64,000 nt of DNA from Bacillota bacterium (GTDB lineage: Bacteria > Bacillota > Clostridia > Lachnospirales > Lachnospiraceae), in contig JAEZWQ010000036.1 of the NCBI GenBank assembly GCA_023420085.1, positions 105,050 through 169,049 of the forward strand, read 5' to 3'. The notes under the pieces were generated by a model. That model had not been told where the DNA came from. It worked only from the letters and a program-made list of their open reading frames with translations, and did no database searches. Both the position numbers and the translations under genes were made by a program. Positions 17,210-26,665 of the stretch are shown here, piece by piece (position 1 is the first letter of the stretch; every line of letters begins with the position of its first letter).

Positions 17210-18089
17210 TTTTAGTCATGATTTAAAGAAAAAAATTGAGGAATTTGAGGACATATTAAAGCCTCATGTTATTAATGTAAATTTATGTGAAGAATTAGAT
17301 AAAGCTGTTAATTATTCCATTACTTGTGGAGGGAAAAGATTGAGGCCAATAATTATGAAAGAGGCCTATAAGATTTTTAATAAAGAAGAAACAACTACTT
17401 TGCATACATTTATGGTAGGGATGGAATTTATTCATAATTTTTCGTTAGTTCATGATGATCTGCCAGCTATAGATAATGATGAGCTTAGAAGAGGCAAACC
17501 AACTACTCATAAATTATTTGGTGAAGATATCGCTATATTAACTGGCGATGTTATGCTAAATTATGCTTATAAGGTGGCTGCATCTTCTTTTTTTAATAAT
17601 GACAGTATAGATATTAAAGTTAAGGCAGAAGCGTTGCATATGTTGATACAAAGTTGTGAGGATATGATTGATGGTGAAACCATTGATGTAATAGGAGAAT
17701 TTGATTCTAATAAAAAACTTGTTGATATGTATGATAAAAAAACTTGTAAATTGATTATATCTAGTCTTTGCATAGGTGCATTACTTGGGGGAGCAAGTGA
17801 GGATGCCGTCTTAGATATGGGAAAGATTGGATACTTAATGGGAATGGCATATCAGATTCAAGATGATATACTAGATATAGAAGGAGATGAGGACACCTTC
17901 GGTAAACCCATAGGTAGTGATCAAAAAAATAATAAAAAAACATTAGTATCAGTGATGGGGATAGCTAATGCCAAAAATAATGTAGAAACTTTTTATAATG
18001 AAGCTATTGAAGTCTTAGAGAAATATACAGATGAGAATAATTTCTTACATAGATTATTAGTTTCATTACGTTCAGGGAGAAGTAGTTAA
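17202..18089 (+). CDS. ispA: Polyprenyl (farnesyl) diphosphate synthase
   Basis: This 295-residue prenyltransferase condenses isopentenyl diphosphate units. The first Asp-rich motif is HDDLPAIDNDELRRGKPT, the second YQIQDDILDIEGD, and GGKRLRP binds diphosphate near residue 45. The insertion in the first motif is that of bacterial type-II farnesyl/geranyl synthases. Standing directly before dxs, it links precursor supply to chain elongation. The exact product length is not decided by sequence. Confidence 0.9.
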   Translation: MNSFSHDLKKKIEEFEDILKPHVINVNLCEELDKAVNYSITCGGKRLRPIIMKEAYKIFNKEETTTLHTFMVGMEFIHNFSLVHDDLPAIDNDELRRGKPTTHKLFGEDIAILTGDVMLNYAYKVAASSFFNNDSIDIKVKAEALHMLIQSCEDMIDGETIDVIGEFDSNKKLVDMYDKKTCKLIISSLCIGALLGGASEDAVLDMGKIGYLMGMAYQIQDDILDIEGDEDTFGKPIGSDQKNNKKTLVSVMGIANAKNNVETFYNEAIEVLEKYTDENNFLHRLLVSLRSGRSS

Positions 18090-18092
18090 TAG

Positions 18093-19961
18093 ATGTTAGA
18101 AGAATTAAATTTACCAGACGATATTGAAAAATTGAATATTGATGAATTAAAGATACTAGCTAAGGAAATTAGGTTTAATCTTATAAAAACAGTAAGTAAA
18201 AAAGGGGGACACTTAGCATCAAATTTAGGAGTAGTTGAGTTAACCCTTGCTTTATTTAAGGTATTTGATTTTAATAGAGATAGTATTGTTTGGGATGTAG
18301 GGCATCAAAGCTATATTTATAAGATGCTTACAGGAAGATTAAAAGAATTCGCTAATCTTAGAGAGTTCAAAGGATTATGTGGTTTTCCTTCAAGGGAGGA
18401 AAGCACATATGATGATTTTGGGACAGGCCATGCATCAACAAGCATAGCGGCAGCAAATGGTATTGCTATGGCAAAGGCATTAAAAGGGGATAAATCATAT
18501 ACAATAGCAGTTATAGGCGATGGTGCATTGACCGGAGGAATAGCTTTAGAAGGTATAAACAATTTAGTTTCAAAGAATAATAGATTAATTATCATTCTTA
18601 ATGATAATGAGATGTCAATTGACGAGAATATTGGCGCCACTAGTTATGCATTAAGCAAGATAAGACTATCCAAATCTTACAATGATATAAAAAATAATAT
18701 ATCTGATGGTGTGGATAAGCTTCCATTGTTAGGAAAAAATATTCATTATGGAATAAGCAAGATGAAAAAAGTAGTAAGAAATGCGATTATACCAAGTATG
18801 AATATGGAGAATTTAGGAATAAAATATTATGGGCCTATTAATGGTCATGATATGGAAGCTTTAACTGGAATTTTTAGCAAGGTTAAAAATATTAATAAGC
18901 CAATAATGATTCATATAAAAACTAAAAAGGGTAAAGGATATTTGAAAGCAATGGAAGATCCTTCTAGATTTCATGGTGTTAATCCTTTTGACCCGGTATC
19001 TGGTAAGGTTATGACAATAAAAGGCGTAACATATACAGATATATTTGAAAAAGCATTGTTAAACTTAGCAAATAAATATGAAAATATTGCTGCTATATCT
19101 GCAGCTATGATATCTTCTACGGGATTAAAAAAAATGAAGGAAAAATTTCCAACTAGGGTATTTGACGTAGGCATAGCAGAACAGTTTGCGGTAACCTTTG
19201 CAGCAGGACTAAGCTGTAAAGGTATAAAACCCGTAGTTGCAATATATTCAACATTCTTACAAAGAGCCTATGACCAAATATTACATGATGTTTGTTTGCA
19301 AAAATTACCAGTAATATTTGCGATTGATAGGGCAGGAATAGTAGGTAAGGATGGTGCTACTCACCAAGGACTATTTGATATTTCTTATTTAAATTCGATA
19401 CCAAATATGAATATAATTGCTCCTATCAATGCAAAAGAATTGTTTGAAGCATTGGAATTTGCATATAAGTTAAATTGCCCAGTGGCGATAAGATATCCAA
19501 GAGGAAATGCAGATTTTAAGCTAGAAGATATATTTGAAGAGTATAAACTTGCTAAAGGACAGATAATAAAAGAAGGAAATGATATAAATATTATAGCTCT
19601 TGGAACAATGATACATAAGGCTGTTGAGGTAGCAAATATTTTAGAAAGCAAAGGAATATCTACTGGAGTTATAAATCCTAGGTTTGCAAAGCCTATAGAT
19701 AAAGATTTACTAGATAAAATTGGAAATATCTCAAGGATGATATTTACATTGGAAGAAGGAGTATTATCTGGAGGATTTGGGCAAAACGTATTAAGCTATT
19801 TGAACGAAAATCATAATGTTAAAGTATATAATATTGGAATTAATGATAAATTTGTTGAACATGGAGATGTAAACGAATTATTAAGTGATAATGGGCTAGA
19901 TTCAGAAGGTATATATAATTTTATAATAAATAAGTGGAGAAGTTTTGAAGAAAAGGCTTGA
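18093..19961 (+). CDS. dxs: 1-deoxy-D-xylulose-5-phosphate synthase
   Basis: This 622-residue thiamine-diphosphate enzyme makes the first intermediate of the MEP isoprenoid pathway from pyruvate and glyceraldehyde-3-phosphate. Visible are WDVGHQSY with His71, the cofactor motif GDGALTGG (from residue 142) ending in NDNEMSI, and the central YSTFLQRAYDQ with downstream DRAGIVGKDGATHQG. The C-terminal domain is complete (GFGQNVL). It starts 3 bp after ispA with a modest ribosome site and ends inside tlyA. Confidence 0.95.
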   Translation: MLEELNLPDDIEKLNIDELKILAKEIRFNLIKTVSKKGGHLASNLGVVELTLALFKVFDFNRDSIVWDVGHQSYIYKMLTGRLKEFANLREFKGLCGFPSREESTYDDFGTGHASTSIAAANGIAMAKALKGDKSYTIAVIGDGALTGGIALEGINNLVSKNNRLIIILNDNEMSIDENIGATSYALSKIRLSKSYNDIKNNISDGVDKLPLLGKNIHYGISKMKKVVRNAIIPSMNMENLGIKYYGPINGHDMEALTGIFSKVKNINKPIMIHIKTKKGKGYLKAMEDPSRFHGVNPFDPVSGKVMTIKGVTYTDIFEKALLNLANKYENIAAISAAMISSTGLKKMKEKFPTRVFDVGIAEQFAVTFAAGLSCKGIKPVVAIYSTFLQRAYDQILHDVCLQKLPVIFAIDRAGIVGKDGATHQGLFDISYLNSIPNMNIIAPINAKELFEALEFAYKLNCPVAIRYPRGNADFKLEDIFEEYKLAKGQIIKEGNDINIIALGTMIHKAVEVANILESKGISTGVINPRFAKPIDKDLLDKIGNISRMIFTLEEGVLSGGFGQNVLSYLNENHNVKVYNIGINDKFVEHGDVNELLSDNGLDSEGIYNFIINKWRSFEEKA

Positions 19962-20679
19962 TGAATTAGTAGTAGAAAAAAATATAGCTAAAAATATAGA
20001 TGAAGCAAGAGCTTTTATAATGTCTGGAAAAATATTAGTGGAAAATGTTTGCGAAGATAAAATAGGAACAAAAATTGATGAAAATAAAAATATTAGACTA
20101 CGAGTTAGTAAAAAAACCAATTTTGTAAGCCGCGGAGGCTTAAAGTTAGAGAAGGCTCTTGATACATATAATATTAACATTTCAGAAAAAAAATGTATGG
20201 ATATAGGTTGCTCAACAGGAGGATTTACTGATCTTTTATTAAGACGTGGGGCGAGAAAAGTTTATGCAGTTGACGTAGGTGTAGGCGTGCTGGATTGGAA
20301 ACTTAGAAATGATAATAGAGTAGTTGTAATGGAAAAAACTAATATACGAAATATTGAAATTCTAGGTGATGTACGTGAATTTGATTTCATATGTGTTGAT
20401 GTAAGCTTTATATCTTTAAAACTAATAATAGATAATATTTGTAAATTATTAAGAAATGGTGGTGAAGTTGTACTTTTGATCAAACCTCAATTTGAAGCCA
20501 AAAAAGATGAGGTAGATGAAGGAGGAATTGTCAAAAGTGATGAAGTTAGAGATTTTGTAGTCAATGACATTAATAAATTTTGTATTGATAAAGGATTAAA
20601 AAATATAGGAATTACAAAATCTCCTATAACAGGAGCCAAAGGAAATATAGAATTTTTAGCGTATTATAAATATGAATAG
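19945..20679 (+). CDS. tlyA: TlyA/YqxC family S4-domain rRNA methyltransferase or haemolysin-like protein
   Basis: The 244-residue product has an N-terminal S4 RNA-binding domain (about residues 1-60, MKKRLDELVVEKNIAKN and the VSRGGLKLEKAL junction). A FtsJ-like methyltransferase domain follows, with SAM motif MDIGCSTGGFTDLLL and later VDVSFISLKL, LIKPQFEA. The start is TTG 19945 with GGAG about eight bases upstream, overlapping dxs by 17 bp. TlyA methylates ribosomal RNA in actinobacteria; the Firmicutes YqxC function is less established. In B. subtilis the gene lies between dxs and ahrC/recN. Confidence 0.88.
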   Translation: MKKRLDELVVEKNIAKNIDEARAFIMSGKILVENVCEDKIGTKIDENKNIRLRVSKKTNFVSRGGLKLEKALDTYNINISEKKCMDIGCSTGGFTDLLLRRGARKVYAVDVGVGVLDWKLRNDNRVVVMEKTNIRNIEILGDVREFDFICVDVSFISLKLIIDNICKLLRNGGEVVLLIKPQFEAKKDEVDEGGIVKSDEVRDFVVNDINKFCIDKGLKNIGITKSPITGAKGNIEFLAYYKYE

Positions 20680-21496
20680 ATTTTTAATTATTGGGAATAG
20701 TCTAAAAGATGAAGGGATGAAGGTATCTAACAGAATAAAAGATATCTTAGATAAAAATGGAAAATTTGCACAGGTTCAAACAAAAGGTATGCCTAATTTC
20801 ATACCAGATTGTGTAATAGTAGTTGGTGGCGATGGAACGTTACTATCAGTAGCAAGAGAGTTTATTGGGTTAGATGTACCTATACTAGGAATAAACCTTG
20901 GAACATTAGGCTATCTAGCAGAAGTATCCATAGATAAAATGGAGTATGCTATAGATTGTTTATTGAATAATAAATACTTCATTGAAGATAGAATGCTAAT
21001 AAAGGGAGAATTAGAAAAGAAACACGGTCACATAGAAGAAACATTTGCATTAAATGATATAGTATTATCAAAGGATACAGCTCTTAGTATAATAAGATAT
21101 AATTTAATTGTTAATGATAAGCTTTTATACACATATAATGCAGATGGTATAATCGTATCAACACCAACTGGTTCTACAGGATATTCATTATCTGCAGGAG
21201 GGCCGATAGTTGAGCCTACTGCAGAACTTTTAGTTGTAACACCAATTTGTGCTCATTCACTTGCGGCAAGAAGTGTTGTATTATCAGCAAATGATATAAT
21301 CAAAATTAAAGTTGAAAGAGTCAGAAAGAATATAGTATCGAGAGGAACAGTACTAGGTGACGGACTAAAGGTTGGGCATCTAGGGCTAGGAGATGTATTA
21401 AAAATAACAAAATCTGATATGAAAACCAAACTTATAAAAATAGATGAAATAAGCTTCTTAGAAAATATGCGTAGAAAGATGGACTCAAATGCTTGA
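20672..21496 (+). CDS. nadK: NAD kinase
   Basis: The protein is 274 residues and makes NADP from NAD and ATP or polyphosphate. The GGDGT motif is at residues 52-56, followed by the NE/D-type loop LNDIVLSK and the conserved TPTGSTGYSLSAGGPIVEP. It overlaps tlyA by 8 bp. The argR/ahrC regulator that usually sits before recN in Firmicutes is missing here. Confidence 0.93.
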   Translation: MNRFLIIGNSLKDEGMKVSNRIKDILDKNGKFAQVQTKGMPNFIPDCVIVVGGDGTLLSVAREFIGLDVPILGINLGTLGYLAEVSIDKMEYAIDCLLNNKYFIEDRMLIKGELEKKHGHIEETFALNDIVLSKDTALSIIRYNLIVNDKLLYTYNADGIIVSTPTGSTGYSLSAGGPIVEPTAELLVVTPICAHSLAARSVVLSANDIIKIKVERVRKNIVSRGTVLGDGLKVGHLGLGDVLKITKSDMKTKLIKIDEISFLENMRRKMDSNA

Positions 21497-23138
21497 GAAT
21501 ATACATGTTAAAAATATTGCACTTATAAAGGAAATAGATATTAGCTTTGGAAGTGGATTAAATATAATAACAGGGGAGACGGGTGCAGGCAAGTCGTTAA
21601 TAATAGGGTCGGTAAATATTGGACTTGGAGCGAAGGTACCTAAGGATTATATTTTTTTGGGAGAAGAGGAGGCACTGGTTGAATTAACTTTCTCACAAAT
21701 TTCCAAAGAAGTAAGAGAAATATTATCTGATAATGATATTCCAATTGAAGATGATACTGTAGTCATTCAGAGGAGAATAACAAAAACAAGAACGGTTAAT
21801 AGAATAAACTATACCACTGTATCTTTAGCCATTTTAAAGATGATTGGTACAAAATTAATGCAAATACATGGACAGCATGATAACCAAATTCTACTAAATA
21901 AATCTTCCCATATTGATATATTAGATGCATTTGCTGGAGAAGAGCTAAAAAGTATTAAAGATCAGTATAAAAATAAATTCTCAGAATTATTAGATGTACA
22001 TAGTGAGATAAAAAATTTACTATCAAAAAAGGAGACGAGAGATCGAGATATTGATTATATGTCCTTTGTTGTAGATGAGATAGAAAAAGTAAATCCTCAA
22101 ATTGGTGAGGATGAAAAGCTGAGAGAAAAATATAATAATATGGTAGATCTTCAAAATAGCTATGATGGAAGTTTAGAAGCTTATAATTGTATCACAAATA
22201 TTGTTCAAAATGAAATTGGAAATGCAAAATTAAATTTTAATAAAATTAAAGATCTTGACATTGATGCAACTCAAATTTTTGAGGATTTATTAAATATAGA
22301 AGAACTTATAAAAGATGTAAAAAAATCAATTGAATCATATATTGAAAAAATAGATTTTAACGAAGAAGAGTTTAATTTAATAGATAATAGAATAGATAAA
22401 TTAGACAGCTTAAAAAATAAGTATGGTGGAAGTATTAAATCTATAATAGATTTAAAAAGCAATTATTTAGAGAATTTAGATGTACTTAGGAGTTTTGATG
22501 AGAAACTTTTAGAATTAAAAAAGAAAAGGACATTAATAGGCAAAGATGTTGATAGACTTGCTCAACAGATGAGTGAAACTAGGAAAAGATATGCATTATT
22601 AATGGAAGAGAAAATAATAACTTTGTTAGAAGAACTTAATTTTATCCAGGTTAAGTTTAAATTTAATATTATAAATACTGGTAAATTACATAGCAATGGT
22701 TATGATGATGTACAAATGTATATCTCTACAAATGTTGGGCACGACCTTAAACCACTTGCAAGTGTATCTTCAGGTGGAGAATTATCGAGGATAATGCTTG
22801 CCATTGAGTCTATAATCTCAAATATTTATTCAGTAAGTGGTATAATATTTGATGAAGTAGATACAGGTATAAGTGGCAAAACTGGAGTAATGGTTGCCAA
22901 GAGATTAAAGGATATGTCAAAATCCATTCAAATTATATGTATAACACACCTTCCGCAATTAGCTGCAGCAGGGGATATACATTACAAAATAGAGAAGGAA
23001 GTAGTAAATAACACCACAATTACAAAGCTTCAAAAATTAGATAAAGAACAGAGTGTATTAGAGATAGCTAGGCTACTTGGAGGCATTGATATAACGGAAG
23101 CTACTCTACAAAATGCACGTGAGCTACTTGCTCACTAG
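21489..23138 (+). CDS. recN: DNA repair protein RecN
   Basis: This SMC-like ATPase of 549 residues acts in double-strand-break repair. Walker A GETGAGKS is at 29-36 and the Q-loop region GQHDNQ at about 132. A long coiled coil occupies the middle, and signature SSGGELSRIMLAIE with Walker B IIFDEVDTGISG lies near the C-terminus. It overlaps nadK and ends the yqhY operon. spoIVB and spo0A, which commonly follow recN in spore formers, are absent; glgA follows 11 bp later. Confidence 0.94.
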   Translation: MLENIHVKNIALIKEIDISFGSGLNIITGETGAGKSLIIGSVNIGLGAKVPKDYIFLGEEEALVELTFSQISKEVREILSDNDIPIEDDTVVIQRRITKTRTVNRINYTTVSLAILKMIGTKLMQIHGQHDNQILLNKSSHIDILDAFAGEELKSIKDQYKNKFSELLDVHSEIKNLLSKKETRDRDIDYMSFVVDEIEKVNPQIGEDEKLREKYNNMVDLQNSYDGSLEAYNCITNIVQNEIGNAKLNFNKIKDLDIDATQIFEDLLNIEELIKDVKKSIESYIEKIDFNEEEFNLIDNRIDKLDSLKNKYGGSIKSIIDLKSNYLENLDVLRSFDEKLLELKKKRTLIGKDVDRLAQQMSETRKRYALLMEEKIITLLEELNFIQVKFKFNIINTGKLHSNGYDDVQMYISTNVGHDLKPLASVSSGGELSRIMLAIESIISNIYSVSGIIFDEVDTGISGKTGVMVAKRLKDMSKSIQIICITHLPQLAAAGDIHYKIEKEVVNNTTITKLQKLDKEQSVLEIARLLGGIDITEATLQNARELLAH

Positions 23139-23149
23139 ATGGAGGAAAA

Positions 23150-24589
23150 ATGAAGAATATATTATTAGTTTCATCTGAAGCAGTACCATTTATAAAAACA
23201 GGCGGATTAGCAGATGTTGTTGGTGCATTGCCTAAATATTTTGATAAAACTAAGTATGACGTCAGAGTAATGATTCCACTATATTCTTGTATAAAAGATG
23301 AGCTAAAAAATAAAATGAAATTTGTAACTCATTTTGAGATGGATATGAATTGGAGAAGAATATATGTTGGAGTTTTTGAAGCGGAATATGACGGTGTACA
23401 TTTCTATTTCATCGATAATGAGTATTACTTTAATGTATCTCAACCTTATGGAGATATAGCTTATGATATTGAAAAATTTGCATATTTTTCAAGAGCAGTA
23501 CTATCTACATTGCCAGTGATTAACTTTAGACCAGATATAATTCACTGCAATGACTGGCAGACAGGATTGGTACCTGTATTTTTGAATGATAGTTTCCAAG
23601 GTAACAGCTTTTTTAAGGATATAAAAACGGTTATGACAATTCATAACCTTCGATTCCAAGGGAAATGGAACATACAAGAAGTAAAGGATAAGACAGGATT
23701 AAGCGATTACTATTTTACAGAAGATAAGCTTGAGGCTTATGGAAATGCCAATCTTTTAAAAGGTGGGCTTGTATATGCAGATAAGATTACAACAGTTAGC
23801 CCAACATATGCAAATGAAATCAAACTAGAATTTTATGGTGAAGGGCTAGATGGACTATTAAGAGCAAGGGCTAATGATACAATAGGAATACTTAATGGTA
23901 TAGATTATGATGTATATAATCCTAGTACTGATCCAATAATAGCAAAAAATTTCTCAGTTCTTGATTTTAGAAGGAATAAAGTTAAAAATAAACTTGCATT
24001 GCAGGAAGAACTTGGATTAGAAGTTGATAAAACAAAATTTTTGATTGGTATATGCTCTAGATTAACTGATCAAAAAGGAATAGATTTAATAGATTGTGTA
24101 TTAAATGATATTGTAAATGATGGAATTCAACTGGTAATTCTAGGAACTGGTGAAGAGAAGTATGAAAATCTATTTAGACATTATGCATGGAAGTATCCTA
24201 ACCAAGTTAGCGCAAACATTATGTACTCAGATGAATTATCACATAAATTATATGCAGGTTGTGATGCATTTTTAATGCCTTCATTGTTTGAACCATGCGG
24301 ACTTAGCCAAATAATGTCTTTAAGATATGGAACTATACCAATAGTTAGAGAAACTGGTGGTCTTTGTGATACAGTTGAACCATTAAATGAATATGAAGAT
24401 AAGGGTGTAGGATTTAGTTTTAGAAATTATAATGCACATGAAATGCTTTCAATAATTAGATATGCTAGACATATATTTGATAACAAGAAAAGACTATATA
24501 ATAAGATGATAGAAAGAGGAATGGATAGAGATTTCTCTTGGGAGAGTGCAGCTCAACAATATAGTAAACTATATGAGGATATATTATAA
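23150..24589 (+). CDS. glgA: Glycogen synthase (ADP-glucose type)
   Basis: This 479-residue GT5 glycosyltransferase extends alpha-1,4-glucan from ADP-glucose. The substrate loop KTGGLADVVGALP starts at residue 16; the C-terminal half has ICSRLTDQKGIDLI and PSLFEPCGLSQ. GGAGG precedes the ATG. No glgC, glgB or glgP is nearby, although the phosphohexomutase at 26666 could supply glucose-1-phosphate. Standing alone between recN and a MutS-like gene is unusual, so other glycogen genes must be elsewhere or the enzyme has a different partner. Confidence 0.93.
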   Translation: MKNILLVSSEAVPFIKTGGLADVVGALPKYFDKTKYDVRVMIPLYSCIKDELKNKMKFVTHFEMDMNWRRIYVGVFEAEYDGVHFYFIDNEYYFNVSQPYGDIAYDIEKFAYFSRAVLSTLPVINFRPDIIHCNDWQTGLVPVFLNDSFQGNSFFKDIKTVMTIHNLRFQGKWNIQEVKDKTGLSDYYFTEDKLEAYGNANLLKGGLVYADKITTVSPTYANEIKLEFYGEGLDGLLRARANDTIGILNGIDYDVYNPSTDPIIAKNFSVLDFRRNKVKNKLALQEELGLEVDKTKFLIGICSRLTDQKGIDLIDCVLNDIVNDGIQLVILGTGEEKYENLFRHYAWKYPNQVSANIMYSDELSHKLYAGCDAFLMPSLFEPCGLSQIMSLRYGTIPIVRETGGLCDTVEPLNEYEDKGVGFSFRNYNAHEMLSIIRYARHIFDNKKRLYNKMIERGMDRDFSWESAAQQYSKLYEDIL

Positions 24590-24591
24590 TT

Positions 24592-26223
24592 ATGATAATT
24601 GTTATTATAATTATACTTCTCGTAATTCTTATTGGTATAATTCAACGAATAAGAAGAATAAATGAATTAAAAAAAACATTGAAATATAATTATGGGAAGT
24701 TTAATAAAAATCATATTGATGAAACAAAATTAAATAAAATTTCAAGGTATTATTACGATAAAAAAATTGTAAAAAAAATAGATGATATAACGTTTAATGA
24801 TCTAAACATGAAGGAAGTATTTGAAGCTATGGATAATTCTATATCCAGTGTAGGGAGTGAATATCTATTTGCCGAAATAAGAAACCTTGATGCAGATGAT
24901 AAAAAATTAAAGTTTAGAGATAGCTTAGCAGAATATTATAATATTAATGAAGAAAAGAGAATTGAAACTCAGATAGATTTGTTGAGAATAGGTAAATTTA
25001 AGAGAGAATCTGTCTATGATAATATTCTAAATATAAATAATTTTGTTGTAACATCAAATTTATTTGAGTTCTTGTTAATAGGTATATTTATAGGAACTAT
25101 CTGTATGAGCATCTATAAAGAAGAATATTCAATTTTTTTTATTATGTCTTTGGTTCTTAATGTTATATTTTATTACTATAAGAGAGCAAATATTAAAAGT
25201 CATCTTATTACATTTAAGTTGATATTAAATATGTTAACATCAATAAATAAGATATATAATAAAAATAGTAATGAATTAAAAATATTTGAAAAAGATATAA
25301 AAAAAATAAAAGAGGATTTATTAGGGCTTAATTTTGCATCACGACTTATCAACGAAAATAATGGCGATTTATTATCTATGTTATTAGATTATATTTATAT
25401 GGTTATACACATTGATATAATTGTGTCTAATTATATTGTAAAAATCCTTATTAAAAATATGAATTCTATTATTAGACTATATGAAATAATAGGAGAAATT
25501 GAATTGGCTATTAATATAGCTTCTTTTAGGGAACGAATAAATGAGTATTCAAAACCTGAATTTATTGATGATTTAATTTTAAATATTGATAACATCTATC
25601 ATCCTTTGATAGATAAACCTATTAAAAATAGCATTAATACCACAAAAAGTATTTTGCTTACAGGATCAAATGCTTCTGGAAAGTCAACATTTTTAAAGAC
25701 GATAGCATTAAATGCAATTTTAGCACAGACTATATACACAACAGCTTCCGATAAATATATTGCAAGCAAGTTTAATATAATGTCATCAATGGCAATTAGG
25801 GATAATCTATTTAACAATGAAAGCTATTATATAGTTGAAATAAAATCTTTAAAAAGAATATTGGATAGTGATAAGAGTATACCTGTATTATGTTTTATAG
25901 ATGAAATACTGCGTGGGACAAATACTATTGAGAGGATTTCAGCATCTAAAGTTATTTTAGAGAAGCTAACAAAGATGAATTGTTTATGTATTGCTGCAAC
26001 ACATGATATTGAGCTTACTACAATGTTAAATGATTGTTATGATAACTATCACTTTGAAGAACAGATTAGTGGTAAGGATATTATGTTTGATTATAAATTA
26101 AAAAAAGGCCCTTCAAATACAAGAAATGCAATAAAGCTTTTAGAAATAATTGGGTTTGAAGACGATATAATTCACAAAGCAAATAATGAAGTAGATATAT
26201 TGGAGAAAGATGCAAGTATTTAG
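24592..26223 (+). CDS. Membrane-anchored MutS-like ATPase
   Basis: The protein is 543 residues. An N-terminal membrane segment (about 2-18) and two more near 157-175 and 181-196 are joined to a MutS-type core. That core has Walker A TGSNASGKST at 358-366, Walker B CFIDEILRGTNTIER near 435 and a final helix-turn-helix region. Mismatch-recognition domain I and its Phe-x-Glu motif are missing, and canonical MutS is at 59210, so this is not the repair sensor. Related membrane MutS-like proteins occur in Clostridia without assigned function. It overlaps the next gene by 14 bp. Confidence 0.82.
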   Translation: MIIVIIIILLVILIGIIQRIRRINELKKTLKYNYGKFNKNHIDETKLNKISRYYYDKKIVKKIDDITFNDLNMKEVFEAMDNSISSVGSEYLFAEIRNLDADDKKLKFRDSLAEYYNINEEKRIETQIDLLRIGKFKRESVYDNILNINNFVVTSNLFEFLLIGIFIGTICMSIYKEEYSIFFIMSLVLNVIFYYYKRANIKSHLITFKLILNMLTSINKIYNKNSNELKIFEKDIKKIKEDLLGLNFASRLINENNGDLLSMLLDYIYMVIHIDIIVSNYIVKILIKNMNSIIRLYEIIGEIELAINIASFRERINEYSKPEFIDDLILNIDNIYHPLIDKPIKNSINTTKSILLTGSNASGKSTFLKTIALNAILAQTIYTTASDKYIASKFNIMSSMAIRDNLFNNESYYIVEIKSLKRILDSDKSIPVLCFIDEILRGTNTIERISASKVILEKLTKMNCLCIAATHDIELTTMLNDCYDNYHFEEQISGKDIMFDYKLKKGPSNTRNAIKLLEIIGFEDDIIHKANNEVDILEKDASI

Positions 26224-26656
26224 CATAATTGATAGTGGGATATTAGTTAGAAAATTATTAAAAGATGTAGAGTTTGATTCTTGGAAATTCATACAGTCGA
26301 AAATTCAAAAAAATATAACATATGAAATAGATGGGCAAAATATTAGAGAATATTATGGCAGTAAAGACATTGATGAATATGTTTCGTGGGTTGACGTAAA
26401 GCCGATTATATATGAAATAATAAAAGGACAAAAGTTACCTATATCTATGACTATTGTTTTAAAGTTAGAAAATGAGGATGTAGATAAAAGCTTTGGAAGA
26501 GTAATAAATATAAAGTATTTAAACAATGAAATGCGTGTTATATCTGCATTTTCATATTCTACTTTTAGTTTGGATAGAAGTGAAGAATCTAAGTGGGATA
26601 AATATATTCAAGATCTATTTGATAGACTTGAGATTAAATATAGTATTTATGAATAG
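26210..26656 (+). CDS. DUF5721-like protein of unknown function
   Basis: The product is 148 residues, soluble, with no signal or membrane segment. The order of blocks (LVRKLLKDVEFDSWKF, an HID/EID-G strand pair, YVSWVDVKPIIYEIIKGQKLP, a C-terminal FSLDRSEESKWDKYIQDLF) recalls the DUF5721 family of Lachnospiraceae-type genomes, from memory. It overlaps the MutS-like gene, so the pair is co-translated and may work together. No catalytic residues are evident. Confidence 0.6.
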   Translation: MQVFSIIDSGILVRKLLKDVEFDSWKFIQSKIQKNITYEIDGQNIREYYGSKDIDEYVSWVDVKPIIYEIIKGQKLPISMTIVLKLENEDVDKSFGRVINIKYLNNEMRVISAFSYSTFSLDRSEESKWDKYIQDLFDRLEIKYSIYE

Positions 26657-26665
26657 GAGAAGGTT

